This document shows positions 17,526 through 27,998 of a DNA stretch of 55,546 bases, piece after piece. The stretch is from NCBI GenBank assembly GCA_030625085.1, contig DAOURK010000012.1, positions 1 through 55,546 of the forward strand. The letters are read 5' to 3'. Made by a program: the position numbers and the translations under genes. Each line of letters opens with the position of its first letter. Within the stretch, counting starts at the first letter, position 1. A model generated the notes under the pieces. It was not told the origin of the DNA and searched no databases. It saw nothing but the letters and a program-made list of their open reading frames with translations. The stretch is from Pseudomonadota bacterium. Its GTDB lineage: Bacteria > SZUA-182 > DTGQ01.

Positions 17526-18464
17526 TTACTTTGTTGCCAATAGTCTTTTGGATTTAAAGCAAAAACTTCCTCCATTTAAGGGACAAATCATTTCCGAATC
17601 AATTAAGGCTTCAAAAATACCCAGCAGATGATTCTGTAAATTATGCCCCCTAAACAAATCTCCTTTTCGAAAATCATCAGGATAGTGGACTGCTTCGTCT
17701 GCCAAAAGAGGCGCCCCATGATAAACTTTTTGCTCTGCTTCTGCTGTAACTTTAACTATTGGCAAGGCTTTCAACATTCTATCCATGGAATAGAGCTGGT
17801 GAGTTAATACCTTTGAGGCATTCTCTGAATTGACCGTATCATAAGGGATAGCTTCCTCTATAGTTAACTCTCCCACCCGCAGCCGCTGAAGAGAAGCCAT
17901 GTGCCCCCCGACCCCCAATTTCCGCCCAATATCGGCACATAAGGTCCGAATATAGGTTCCCCTGGAACAGGAAACATCAAAGCTTAGATAAGGATAAACA
18001 AATTTTTGGGATATCAGACGATAAATTTTCACCTTTCTTGGCTTTCGCTCTACTTCTACCCCTGCCCTGGCCAACTCATACAGCCGTTTCCCTTTATATC
18101 TGAGCGCCGAGAACATGGGTGGAATCTGTTCGATATCACCAACAAAAGCATCCAAGGCAGATGAAATTTGTTCCCGGGAAACAAAAACATTCTCTGTTTT
18201 TTGTAAAACTTTGCCGGTAGCGTCCTGAGTGTCGGTAGCAATCCCCAAATGTAAAGTAGCCCGATATTCTTTAATATTATCCATCAAAAAAGGAACTATC
18301 TTGGTAGCTTTACCCAGGCAGACAGGGAGTACGCCTATGGCTTGAGGGTCAAGGGTGCCGCCATGTCCGATTTTTTTTACTTTCAATATTTTTCGCAACC
18401 CGGCTACAACAGCAAATGAAGTCATCCCCTCAGGTTTATTAATATTCAATACTCCATCCGGCAT
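17526..18464 (-). CDS. truB: tRNA pseudouridine(55) synthase
   Basis: Makes pseudouridine 55 in the tRNA T-loop. The protein opens PDGVLNINKPEGMTSF and has GHGGTLDPQAIGVLP with the catalytic aspartate, then the YELARAGVEVERKPRKV and CSRGTYIRTLCADIG blocks, followed by a C-terminal PUA-like region. I prefer the ATG at 18464 to a TTG three codons earlier (18473) because AAGGAA lies at a suitable distance. It begins 14 bp after the end of nadX, indicating co-transcription. The usual rbfA/infB neighbours are absent. Confidence 0.95.
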   Translation of the reverse strand: MPDGVLNINKPEGMTSFAVVAGLRKILKVKKIGHGGTLDPQAIGVLPVCLGKATKIVPFLMDNIKEYRATLHLGIATDTQDATGKVLQKTENVFVSREQISSALDAFVGDIEQIPPMFSALRYKGKRLYELARAGVEVERKPRKVKIYRLISQKFVYPYLSFDVSCSRGTYIRTLCADIGRKLGVGGHMASLQRLRVGELTIEEAIPYDTVNSENASKVLTHQLYSMDRMLKALPIVKVTAEAEQKVYHGAPLLADEAVHYPDDFRKGDLFRGHNLQNHLLGIFEALIDSEMICPLNGGSFCFKSKRLLATK

Positions 18465-18478
18465 ATTTACCAAATTCC

Positions 18479-19282
18479 TTACGTTCCTACTTTTACAGGT
18501 TCCACAATTCCCTGAAGAGTGGCGATACCGGAGAGGGCAGCCAGATAACTGGTTTTAGGGTTAAAGGCAGAAGGGACATTCTCTGTTCGGGTAATAATTT
18601 TCCCCGACTCTCCTATTACTTCAATTTCGTGACTATTAGTGGTTGCCTGAGGATCGGCAATGATCCGTACCCGGGTTTTATCCGGTCCTATGCCTGCCAA
18701 ACTTAGAGCTGCGGCCACATTAATATTTTTTGGGAAAAATCTTGCTGCTTCCCGCGCGGACCCCTCAAAGACCACCATTTCCTGATCCAGAGCTTCAAGG
18801 TTAATGCCCTTATCCACACAATAGGAAGCTCCTTGAAGCCCCCTGGGAGGTTTCCGAGTGGTAAGCGTTACGCTTTGAATGCCCACTAAGCTGGCTGCTC
18901 TAACAGCATCAAGACCGGCAATTGCCCCGGAAGGAACATATAAACGGCTGCCGGCATCAAAAAACCGTTCCTTAAGTGACTGTATAGGCAATAATCCCCC
19001 TACACTCATAATCAGCATCTCTTTCTTTTGTTCCAATACCATCTCAATAAGCGAAGAAACAACCCCTTGGCCAGCCGCCTCCACCACAAAATCCGCCTGA
19101 AAAACCAAATCAGGCAAAGAAAGAATAGGGCAGGAATGATTAAACTGTTTTACTAACTCTCTGGCTTTAGATTCCTCCACATCAGCCACAGCTATCAATT
19201 CAGCCTTAATTTTCCCCTGGTCAATGGCTAAACAAATCTGTGTTCCTATAGTCCCACACCCAACCACTCCAATTTTTTTCAT
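18479..19282 (-). CDS. nadX: L-aspartate dehydrogenase
   Basis: A 267-aa NAD(P)-dependent enzyme that oxidises L-aspartate to iminoaspartate, an entry into NAD synthesis with quinolinate synthase. It shows the Rossmann motif GCGTIG (residues 9-14), ADVEESKA, the VEAAGQ block, SGAIAGLDA, TRKPP and the C-terminal ATTNSHEIEV block carrying the catalytic histidine. Length is typical. nadA and nadC are not in the window. It is followed at 14 bp by truB. The homologous family also includes proteins of unproven activity, so function is well supported but not certain. Confidence 0.9.
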   Translation of the reverse strand: MKKIGVVGCGTIGTQICLAIDQGKIKAELIAVADVEESKARELVKQFNHSCPILSLPDLVFQADFVVEAAGQGVVSSLIEMVLEQKKEMLIMSVGGLLPIQSLKERFFDAGSRLYVPSGAIAGLDAVRAASLVGIQSVTLTTRKPPRGLQGASYCVDKGINLEALDQEMVVFEGSAREAARFFPKNINVAAALSLAGIGPDKTRVRIIADPQATTNSHEIEVIGESGKIITRTENVPSAFNPKTSYLAALSGIATLQGIVEPVKVGT

Positions 19283-19300
19283 CTTTTTTAATCCCTTAAA

Positions 19301-19403
19301 TGATGCATTCGTAAAAAGTCGTTTTTAGAAAATTTGGGTTGCATAAATTCAAGAAGTTATGTTGTACATATATCCTTATTTTAGACTTTTTACGAGACCA
19401 TCA
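19301..19403. repeat. Dispersed element, family B: 20-bp imperfect inverted repeats
   Basis: Left end TGATGCATTCGTAAAAAGTC (19301-19320) and right end, read inverted, TGATGGTCTCGTAAAAAGTC (19384-19403), differing at three positions and enclosing 63 bp without a gene. A lone matching end occurs at 21862-21880. The layout resembles a miniature inverted-repeat element. It lies between nadX and recX. Confidence 0.75.
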
Positions 19404-19479
19404 AATTATATACAAAAAATTTCGTTGTACCCTTAAGCACAGAAGGTAAAAATCATATTTCGGTACTTTTCAAATATCC

Positions 19480-20064
19480 TCACCCCATGGGCTCCAGCGT
19501 CTGGAACAAAACATCCCAAATAATTGATCGTGAAAATCCATGCCGTAATAAAAGATTAGATAAGTTTTGACGTAATTTCTTTTTCTCTTTCATCCGAAAA
19601 CCTTCCTTACCTCCCCTTTGAGAGAAAAAATTTTCATCGTCCTTTCTGTCCGGTTTTACATAGGGGATTGTTCGGGATGAAAGCCTCTCCTGGTAACGAT
19701 GGATTCGTTTTTGTAAGAGCTGAAGAGCCAGTTCTTTTTCCCGATCTTCCGAAACATAAACATCCTGTATTACTTCTTCAATAATGCCCTCTAAAACCCC
19801 TTTCAAACGAAGCTCCCGGCGTAAAAATATCCGGCCTACTATTTTATGATTTATCAAAAAATCAGCCCAGTCACGAGCAAATTTGCGATCATCCAGATAA
19901 TGCCGCTCAGTTAAATATTCCACCACCTCCCGAACTATGCTCTCCGCATACCCTTTTCGACGAAGCCTATCATACACTTCTTTGCGGCTTCGAGGTCGGT
20001 AAGAAAGATAGTTCAGGGCAAAATTTTGAGCTGCCTGCCGCTCATCCTCTCCAGCCATAAGCAT
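19480..20064 (-). CDS. recX: Regulatory protein RecX
   Basis: A 194-aa RecA modulator. It starts with the AQNFALNYLSYRPRSRKEVYDRLRRKGYAE segment and contains YLTERHYLDDRKFARDWADF, both hallmark three-helix RecX repeats, and a final LLRHGFSRSIIWDVL repeat. It directly follows recA (11-bp gap), the usual arrangement in which RecX limits RecA filament growth. A low-complexity basic/glutamine insertion separates the second and third repeats, making it slightly longer than common RecX. Confidence 0.93.
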   Translation of the reverse strand: MLMAGEDERQAAQNFALNYLSYRPRSRKEVYDRLRRKGYAESIVREVVEYLTERHYLDDRKFARDWADFLINHKIVGRIFLRRELRLKGVLEGIIEEVIQDVYVSEDREKELALQLLQKRIHRYQERLSSRTIPYVKPDRKDDENFFSQRGGKEGFRMKEKKKLRQNLSNLLLRHGFSRSIIWDVLFQTLEPMG

Positions 20065-20075
20065 ACTCTGAAAGG

Positions 20076-21116
20076 TTAATCGGAGGTTTCACTTTTTGGC
20101 GTATCCTTGGATTGTCCTCCTGCCTGCGCTTTTACCCCTTTAATCTTATTTTCAATTTCCAAGCGAATATCCGGATTGTTTTTAAGAAAAAGTCGGACAT
20201 TCTCCCTTCCCTGCCCTAACCTTTCATCTCCATAACTAAACCAGGCCCCACTCTTTTGAACTAACTGTTTTTGCACAGCCACATCAAGCAAGGCCCCCTC
20301 TTTGGATATTCCTTCACTATAGAGAATGTCAAACTCGGCGCTTCGGAATGGAGGTGCAACCTTATTTTTTACTACCTTTACTATTACCTTGTTCCCGACC
20401 ACCTCTTCCCCGTTCTTGAGCAGGCCACTCCTTCTGACATCCATCCGGATTGAAGCGTAAAATTTTAAGGCTCGCCCACCAGTAGTAGTTTCCGGGTTGC
20501 CGAACACGATACCGATTTTCTGTCGCATTTGATTAATAAAAACCACGCTTGTTTTCGATTTGGAGATAGCGCCGGTCAACTTGCGTAAAGCCTGCGACAT
20601 TAAGCGAGCTTGAACACCCATGTGTGAATCCCCCATATCCCCTTCAAGCTCTGCTCGGGGAACCAAAGCTGCCACCGAATCGATTACAATAATATCTAAA
20701 GCGCCGCTGCGAACCAATGTCTCGGTAATCTCCAACGCCTGTTCCCCTGTGTCGGGTTGCGATACCAATAGATCATCAATATTAACCCCTAATTTTTTGG
20801 CGTAAATAGGGTCTAAAGCGTGTTCCGCATCAATGAAAGCGGCAATACCTCCCAGCTTCTGCGCCTCAGCCACAATATGCAAGGCCAGGGATGTTTTTCC
20901 TGAGGATTCTTGACCAAAAATTTCAGTGACCCGTCCTCTTGGTATTCCATTGACCCCCAAAGCAATATCCAAAGTCATTATCCCTGTGGGAATGGAGGGA
21001 ATATCTATGGCAAAATCCGATCCCAATTTCATAATCGAGCCCTTGCCGAAAGATCGCTCGATCTGATGCATAGCCAAATCAAGGGCCTTAATTTTTTCTT
21101 TTTTAATATCTTCCAT
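20076..21116 (-). CDS. recA: Recombinase RecA
   Basis: Strand-exchange ATPase and SOS co-protease. The Walker A is GQESSGKT, followed by the [32 protein letters not shown] and [21 protein letters not shown] blocks. The reading frame extends upstream to 21200, but I choose ATG at 21116 (protein starts [16 protein letters not shown]) because GGAG lies just upstream and the extra 28 residues have no RecA homology; this gives 346 aa, normal for the family. It is followed by recX. Confidence 0.98.
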   Translation of the reverse strand: MEDIKKEKIKALDLAMHQIERSFGKGSIMKLGSDFAIDIPSIPTGIMTLDIALGVNGIPRGRVTEIFGQESSGKTSLALHIVAEAQKLGGIAAFIDAEHALDPIYAKKLGVNIDDLLVSQPDTGEQALEITETLVRSGALDIIVIDSVAALVPRAELEGDMGDSHMGVQARLMSQALRKLTGAISKSKTSVVFINQMRQKIGIVFGNPETTTGGRALKFYASIRMDVRRSGLLKNGEEVVGNKVIVKVVKNKVAPPFRSAEFDILYSEGISKEGALLDVAVQKQLVQKSGAWFSYGDERLGQGRENVRLFLKNNPDIRLEIENKIKGVKAQAGGQSKDTPKSETSD

Positions 21117-21245
21117 GATTAAAGTCTCCTTGTGAAAATTGTAATAATGAGGTTTAAATAAAGCCGTCAAGCTCTTTCGTTCAACATCTGGAACCGACAA
21201 GTCGCATTAAAAAATTTCTATACTATACATTTGCCCTAAAAAAAA

Positions 21246-21839
21246 TCAACCCAGCGAAATCCGGCCTAACTCTGTATGAATAGCCCCGGAAGGGCGTAAT
21301 TCACTTTTCATCAGCCTGATATCTCGAACCTCTGATAAACCTGCCACCGGAGAAGGAACTGAAAGCAAAAAATCATGTAAGGCCCTTGCATCTTCCAGTG
21401 TGCGTATTCTTCCTAAAGTAAGATGGCCGCTAAATTTCTTTTTTTCTCTTGGAATACCCGTCTTGGCTAATTCCTGTTCCACCCTTAGATGTAATTTTTG
21501 AAGAGGGTCTATCCCCCCTGAAAGCCCAATCCAGATAACTCGGGGTTTTTGAAGATTTGGAAAAACCCCCAAACCTTCGAAATTCAAAGAAAATGCTTCA
21601 ACTCCATCTGCCGCCCTTTGCAGAGAGGTTATTATGGAATTAATCTGATTTACTGGTATATCTCCCAAAAATTTTAAAGTAAGATGAATGGTCTCCGGTT
21701 TAACCCAACTTACCCGATTAGCTGTTTTTGCAACCTTTTTCTTTAACTCTTCCTGAAAACCTCTGATTTTCTCTAAAACCTGGGGGTCAATAGCTATAGA
21801 AATAAAAGATCGAATAAAATCCCTTTTCATATTCCCCAT
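21246..21839 (-). CDS. thpR: RNA 2',3'-cyclic phosphodiesterase (2H family)
   Basis: A 197-aa 2H phosphoesterase. The two catalytic HxTx motifs are HLTLKFLG and HLTLGRIR, with the RSFISIAI start and GLGVFPNLQKPRVIWIGL in between, as in LigT/ThpR. It opens 2',3'-cyclic phosphate ends of RNA. The position between cinA and recA is common in many bacteria. M1 or M4 could be the start. Confidence 0.93.
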   Translation of the reverse strand: MGNMKRDFIRSFISIAIDPQVLEKIRGFQEELKKKVAKTANRVSWVKPETIHLTLKFLGDIPVNQINSIITSLQRAADGVEAFSLNFEGLGVFPNLQKPRVIWIGLSGGIDPLQKLHLRVEQELAKTGIPREKKKFSGHLTLGRIRTLEDARALHDFLLSVPSPVAGLSEVRDIRLMKSELRPSGAIHTELGRISLG

Positions 21840-21861
21840 GAAAAAATATCATCCCTTCTGA

Positions 21862-21880
21862 TGATGGCTTCGTAAAAAGT
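21862..21880 (+). repeat. Family B repeat end, solo copy
   Basis: TGATGGCTTCGTAAAAAGT matches the ends of the element at 19301-19403. It lies in the short gap between cinA and thpR. No partner end is seen nearby. Confidence 0.6.
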
Positions 21881-21884
21881 ATCA

Positions 21885-23156
21885 TCAAATATGATATCTG
21901 CGCACCAGATCAAGGGCCATTTGGGAAGACTGCAATTTTATCTGCCTGCGAGAGCCTCGGAACTGAAATTGAGACACTTGAAAATTCCTCCCATTATAAA
22001 GGCCAATATAAACCAACCCAACCGGTTTCTCAGCGCTTCCACCACCTGGTCCGGCGAGGCCACTGACTGCCAAAACAAGATCAGCCCGGCTCAACTGCTT
22101 CATACCGCTACACATTTCACACACTACCTGTTCGCTGACTGCTCCAAAAGCTTGTAAGGTTTCCTCCCTCACCCCCAAAAGCTCTTGTTTGGCCTGGTTG
22201 CTATATACCACCACCCCCCTAAGAAAATACTCGGAACTGCCGGGGACATCAGTAAGTCTATCGCTAATCAAACCTCCAGTGCAGGATTCTGCTGTAGCCA
22301 ACGTATGATGGTGTTGCTGCAACAGGCTGCCTACCACCTCTTCCATCCGCTGCATCCCCTCTGAATAAAGGTCTGCTGCCAATTGCCTTCGAACCTTTTC
22401 TCTCAGTGAAATAAAAAAATCCGACTCAGTCCGCTCCAGGCAATTTAACCTCACCTGCACATCTATCCCTTGAATATGATTTATAAGAGATAAAGATATT
22501 CTGTTGCTGTTACTTCTCTCTGTGAACAAATCACGTAATTTGGTATGAATTTGAGCTTCAGACAACCCACAAGTCCGAAAGGTAACTTCTTGAAGGGAAT
22601 CAGCCGATTGAACACGCTCTTTGATCCAGGCAAGTCCTTGTTCCAACTGAACAGGGAAAAGATGAGGGCAATCGTCCGGAAGACAAAGAAAAATCTTCTG
22701 CTTATATTCTACCAAAAAACCAGGTGTACCCCCCTCCTGATGCTCAAGTGCTATTGCATGTTGGGGTATCAGGGCAGATCCCACCAGATTTTCAGCGTTG
22801 TCGGCTGTCGAGCTGTTTAAGGAAATCTGGCCTCCCTTTTGTACCAATGTGCTTAAAACTAATTTTCGATCTGTGACTTTAGCCACCACCTTTTTAGCCA
22901 CATCCCCTACATTTCTTCCTAAACCTCCAATAATAATGGTAAAATTTTCATTTTCGAGGCTAAAACCTACTGCTTCTTCTAAAGACTCCCCATCCTTAAT
23001 CAGGTGAATGGCTGAAGTGCTGATCCCAAGGGACATCAGTTGGCGGGCAATCATTCTTTCGTCAAAAGTAAAATCACTCTCAATGAATCCGGCAGGATGA
23101 AAACGAATAATCTGGGCGGTTCTGGTTAATTTTTTTGGGGTGATTTGGTTTTTCAT
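21885..23156 (-). CDS. cinA: CinA-family protein with divergent N-terminal domain
   Basis: A 423-aa protein. The C-terminal ~160 residues are a standard CinA/PncC domain (TLATAESCTGGLISDRLTDVPG, GVVVYSNQAK, AVSGLAGPGGG and KPVGLVYIGL), which in PncC is a nicotinamide-nucleotide amidase. The N-terminal MoCF-like half is recognisable by position and by IIIGGLGRNVGDVAKK, but the usual GDELLxG and TGGLGPTxDD signatures are altered, so pyrophosphatase activity may be lost. It heads the cinA-thpR-recA-recX run. Name by overall architecture. Confidence 0.85.
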   Translation of the reverse strand: MKNQITPKKLTRTAQIIRFHPAGFIESDFTFDERMIARQLMSLGISTSAIHLIKDGESLEEAVGFSLENENFTIIIGGLGRNVGDVAKKVVAKVTDRKLVLSTLVQKGGQISLNSSTADNAENLVGSALIPQHAIALEHQEGGTPGFLVEYKQKIFLCLPDDCPHLFPVQLEQGLAWIKERVQSADSLQEVTFRTCGLSEAQIHTKLRDLFTERSNSNRISLSLINHIQGIDVQVRLNCLERTESDFFISLREKVRRQLAADLYSEGMQRMEEVVGSLLQQHHHTLATAESCTGGLISDRLTDVPGSSEYFLRGVVVYSNQAKQELLGVREETLQAFGAVSEQVVCEMCSGMKQLSRADLVLAVSGLAGPGGGSAEKPVGLVYIGLYNGRNFQVSQFQFRGSRRQIKLQSSQMALDLVRRYHI

Positions 23157-24699
<1,543 letters not shown>

Positions 24700-24775
24700 C
24701 CTTCCGGCATGGAGGAATCCATCATTCAAAACCAAAAAACCGACATGCCCGGGAAAGATGAAAAATGTTTAGGAT

Positions 24776-25615
24776 ATGGATTTAAATCTCAATAAACATC
24801 GTCCCCTTTCCCTCCTCATTTTTTTTCTTTCTGCATCCTCTTTTTTAATTATCTTTCAGGGGAGTAAGGGAAAGCGGTGTAATACTGTTATCGAATCCTC
24901 TATGACAATATTTTCTCCTCTCCAAAAATTAACCATAAATATCGCTCGAGGAACACGATATGTCTGGTCCGATTATATAGCTTTGGTAAATATCCGACAA
25001 GAAAATAGGGAACTTAAAAATAAAATTGAAATTTTAAAAAATATAAACAATCAATATATTGAGGCTGTTCAAGCCAATAAACGCCTACGAAAATTGTTGG
25101 CTTTTCAAAAAAAAATTAGCGAACTTACCATTTCCTCAGAAATCATTGGGAAAGATTCCACCAACTGGTGTCAAAATATCCTTTTGGATAAAGGCAGACA
25201 GGAAGGCATCTCAGTAAATATGCCGGTCGTCACTTATAATGGTGTGGTCGGTAAAATTCATGAAGTAACCAATCATACCGCCAAGGTCCTGTTAATCAAT
25301 GACATCAATAGCAGTGTAGCCGTTTTAATTCAAAGAAATCGAGCTGAAGGTATTTTGGTTGGGAAAGCCAAAAATTACTGTACTATCAAATACTTACGCA
25401 GAGATGTAGAGGTTAAAAAGGGAGACCGGGTCATTACTTCCGGTATGGGGGGTGTTTTCCCAAAGGGATTGATAGTGGGCACAGTCAGCAAAATTCATAA
25501 AAATAATTATGGCCTTTTTCAATACGCTGAGGTAATTCCGGAAGCAAACATTTCAAAACTTGAAGAAGTTTTTATTATCAAACGGACTCCCGCTTTCAGC
25601 CTTAACGAAAAGTGA
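24776..25615 (+). CDS. mreC: Cell shape-determining protein MreC
   Basis: A 279-aa bitopic protein: one membrane segment near the N-terminus (residues 12-30), a coiled coil (70-110, ENRELKNKIEILKNINNQY) and a periplasmic double beta-barrel (GKDSTNWCQNILLDKG, NMPVVTYNGVVGKI, GDRVITSGMGGVFPKGLIVG). It links MreB to the PBP2/RodA machinery. It follows mreB by 76 bp. Confidence 0.96.
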   Translation: MDLNLNKHRPLSLLIFFLSASSFLIIFQGSKGKRCNTVIESSMTIFSPLQKLTINIARGTRYVWSDYIALVNIRQENRELKNKIEILKNINNQYIEAVQANKRLRKLLAFQKKISELTISSEIIGKDSTNWCQNILLDKGRQEGISVNMPVVTYNGVVGKIHEVTNHTAKVLLINDINSSVAVLIQRNRAEGILVGKAKNYCTIKYLRRDVEVKKGDRVITSGMGGVFPKGLIVGTVSKIHKNNYGLFQYAEVIPEANISKLEEVFIIKRTPAFSLNEK

Positions 25616-25663
25616 ATACAAAAAAAATATTTATAATCTGACAATTGTTCTTTCTATAAGCAG

Positions 25664-26158
25664 ATGACCTTGAAAAATTTACTCTTTTTTGTTTCAGTCA
25701 TATTTTTTACTATATTTTTTCAAAGCTCCGCCCTCAATATTTTAGTTATTGCTCATATCAAACCAGACTTGGTGCTGATTGTGGCCTGTTATATTGGCTT
25801 ATATTGGGGCGAAAAAACCGGCACTTGCCTCGGTTTTTTGCTGGGCTTACTCCAGGATATTTTTTCAGGAGGGCTTCTTGGGCTTAATGCCTTAACCAAA
25901 ACGCTTTTTAGCTATCTATGCGGAAAAGCCGGCAAAAGGCTGAACATTAAAAATATGATTGTCCAAGTACTTTTGATCGCTTTTTCTTCCCTCCTTGAAG
26001 GTATACTATTTTTATTTGTTTTGCGGATTTTTCATTTACGTAAAGAGATTCATGAAACCTTTTTCCATTTAGTTCTCCCTCAAACCCTTTACACTATGAT
26101 TTTAACCCCAATAGTTTTTCGCATCATAAACTTCCTTCACCAAAAATGGGGCCTCTGA
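25664..26158 (+). CDS. mreD: Rod shape-determining protein MreD
   Basis: A 164-aa integral membrane protein of about five to six segments. The motif KPDLVLIVACYIGLYWGEKTG and GFLLGLLQDIFSGGLLGLNAL are typical of MreD. It lies in its normal position between mreC and the PBP2 gene and nearly touches the latter (1-bp gap). Confidence 0.93.
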   Translation: MTLKNLLFFVSVIFFTIFFQSSALNILVIAHIKPDLVLIVACYIGLYWGEKTGTCLGFLLGLLQDIFSGGLLGLNALTKTLFSYLCGKAGKRLNIKNMIVQVLLIAFSSLLEGILFLFVLRIFHLRKEIHETFFHLVLPQTLYTMILTPIVFRIINFLHQKWGL

Positions 26159-26159
26159 G

Positions 26160-27998
26160 ATGACTAAATTAACTCAGGATAAAAACAAATCACTTTATCG
26201 ACGAATCGCCTTGATAACGGGATTTGTACTCATAGCCTTCCCTATTCTTATCTTACGCATCTTTTTTTTACAAATTGTTCAGGGGGAAAAATACCAGACT
26301 CTTTCCCTGAATAATAGAATTCGGTTAGCCAGGGTTAAGCCCTCTCGCGGCATTATCTATGACCGAAATCGACGTGTTTTGACTACCACTCGACCTTCCT
26401 ATGTAGCCACTATTATTTTGGAAGATGCTGCAGACCTTGATACTGAATTGCGCTCTTTGAGCCAAATCCTGGAAACGCCTGTTGAGAATTTGTATGAAAA
26501 AATTAGCTCTTCCTCCCGAAAAAAACCATACCATCAAATTATCTTGAAAAAAGATTTAACCTTTGCCGAAGTTGCCGCACTGGAAGAATATAAACTAGAT
26601 TTACCAGGAGTAAATGTAGAAGTAGAGGCAGTCCGTAGCTATCCCGAAAATAAATTAGCTGCTCACTCACTTGGTTATATGGGAGAAATCACTGAAAAGC
26701 AACTGCAAGAGGGTAAATATGAAGGCGTCCGCGGGGGCGATCAAATCGGACAGTTTGGCCTGGAAAAAGTCTTCAATAGCTATTTAACAGGCCATGAGGG
26801 GGGGAAACAAATTGAAGTTGACGCCCAGGGTAGAGAAATACGCATCCTGGGATCCAAAGCCCCGGCCCCGGGGGATAATTTGATTTTAACTATCGACCTT
26901 CGATTGCAAAAATTTATTGAAGAATTGTTGGGTGATCAGGCAGGGGCCATTATTGTCATGAATCCTCAAAATGGTGATGTCTTGGCTATGGTGAGCCGGC
27001 CGGCCTTTAACCCTAATTCCTTTGCCTCAGTAATGAGCCGCAAAGAATGGTCTTCTCTTATTAAAAACCCATTACGACCCTTGCGTAATCGAACCATTCA
27101 TAGTCATTATCCACCCGGTTCAATCTTTAAACTTATTGTAGCCATTTCAGGCTTAGATATGGGAATACTTGATGAATCCACTGCCTTTCATTGTGGAGGG
27201 CAAGTTCAAATCGGACGATGGAATTTTCAATGCTGGAAAAAAGCAGGCCATGGTCAAATCTGCCTTCATGAGGCTATTGTTCATTCCTGCAATGTTTTTT
27301 TCTATTCGGCAGGAAATAAAATTGGAGCAGAAGCTATCGCCCACTATGCTCAACTTTTTGGCCTGGGACAACCAACGGGTATCTGTCTGAAAAATGAAGA
27401 ACCCGGGTTTATTCCCACGCCAACCTGGAAAGAAAGGGTGTTACGAACTAAATGGTATCCGGGTGATACTCTGTCCATGTCCATAGGGCAGGGATATATC
27501 TCGGTTACCCCTTTGCAGTTAGCCAATCTCATATCTTCTATAGCCAATGGAGGGACATTGTATCGTCCTAAATTGATTCGTTATATCCTAAACTCTCAAG
27601 CAGAAATAATCCACAGTTTTCCTTCTCAAATCATTCGCCAAATAAAAATTTCTCCATTGACCTTGCAAATCATACAAAGGGCCTTGCTGGGTGTTGTTAA
27701 TGATCACGGCACCGGCGCCCGAGCTATGATCCCAAACATTGAGGTAGCCGGTAAAACAGGTACCGCTCAAATCGTCAGTCTCAAAGATCAATCAGATGAT
27801 GATAAAGAATTGCCTGAGAGACTGAGAGATCATGCCTTGTTTTGCGGTTATGCACCTTTTGAAAACCCGGAAATTGCCCTGGCCATTTTAGTTGAACACG
27901 GGGGAAAAGGAGGCGCAACCTGTGCTCCTCTGGCTCGGGAAATCTTTCTCAAATATTTTCAACTAAAACAAGAACCAGAAGGGGAAGGGAGTGTTTGA
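26160..27998 (+). CDS. mrdA: Penicillin-binding protein 2, elongation transpeptidase
   Basis: A 612-aa class B PBP. N-terminal membrane anchor (14-40), a pedestal/dimerisation domain containing SRGIIYDRN, and a transpeptidase domain with the SxxK serine at S321 (PPGSIFK), the SxN motif at 376-378 (SCN) and KTG at 532-534. It cross-links lateral-wall peptidoglycan with RodA. Its stop overlaps the GTG start of rodA. All three catalytic motifs are intact. Confidence 0.97.
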   Translation: MTKLTQDKNKSLYRRIALITGFVLIAFPILILRIFFLQIVQGEKYQTLSLNNRIRLARVKPSRGIIYDRNRRVLTTTRPSYVATIILEDAADLDTELRSLSQILETPVENLYEKISSSSRKKPYHQIILKKDLTFAEVAALEEYKLDLPGVNVEVEAVRSYPENKLAAHSLGYMGEITEKQLQEGKYEGVRGGDQIGQFGLEKVFNSYLTGHEGGKQIEVDAQGREIRILGSKAPAPGDNLILTIDLRLQKFIEELLGDQAGAIIVMNPQNGDVLAMVSRPAFNPNSFASVMSRKEWSSLIKNPLRPLRNRTIHSHYPPGSIFKLIVAISGLDMGILDESTAFHCGGQVQIGRWNFQCWKKAGHGQICLHEAIVHSCNVFFYSAGNKIGAEAIAHYAQLFGLGQPTGICLKNEEPGFIPTPTWKERVLRTKWYPGDTLSMSIGQGYISVTPLQLANLISSIANGGTLYRPKLIRYILNSQAEIIHSFPSQIIRQIKISPLTLQIIQRALLGVVNDHGTGARAMIPNIEVAGKTGTAQIVSLKDQSDDDKELPERLRDHALFCGYAPFENPEIALAILVEHGGKGGATCAPLAREIFLKYFQLKQEPEGEGSV

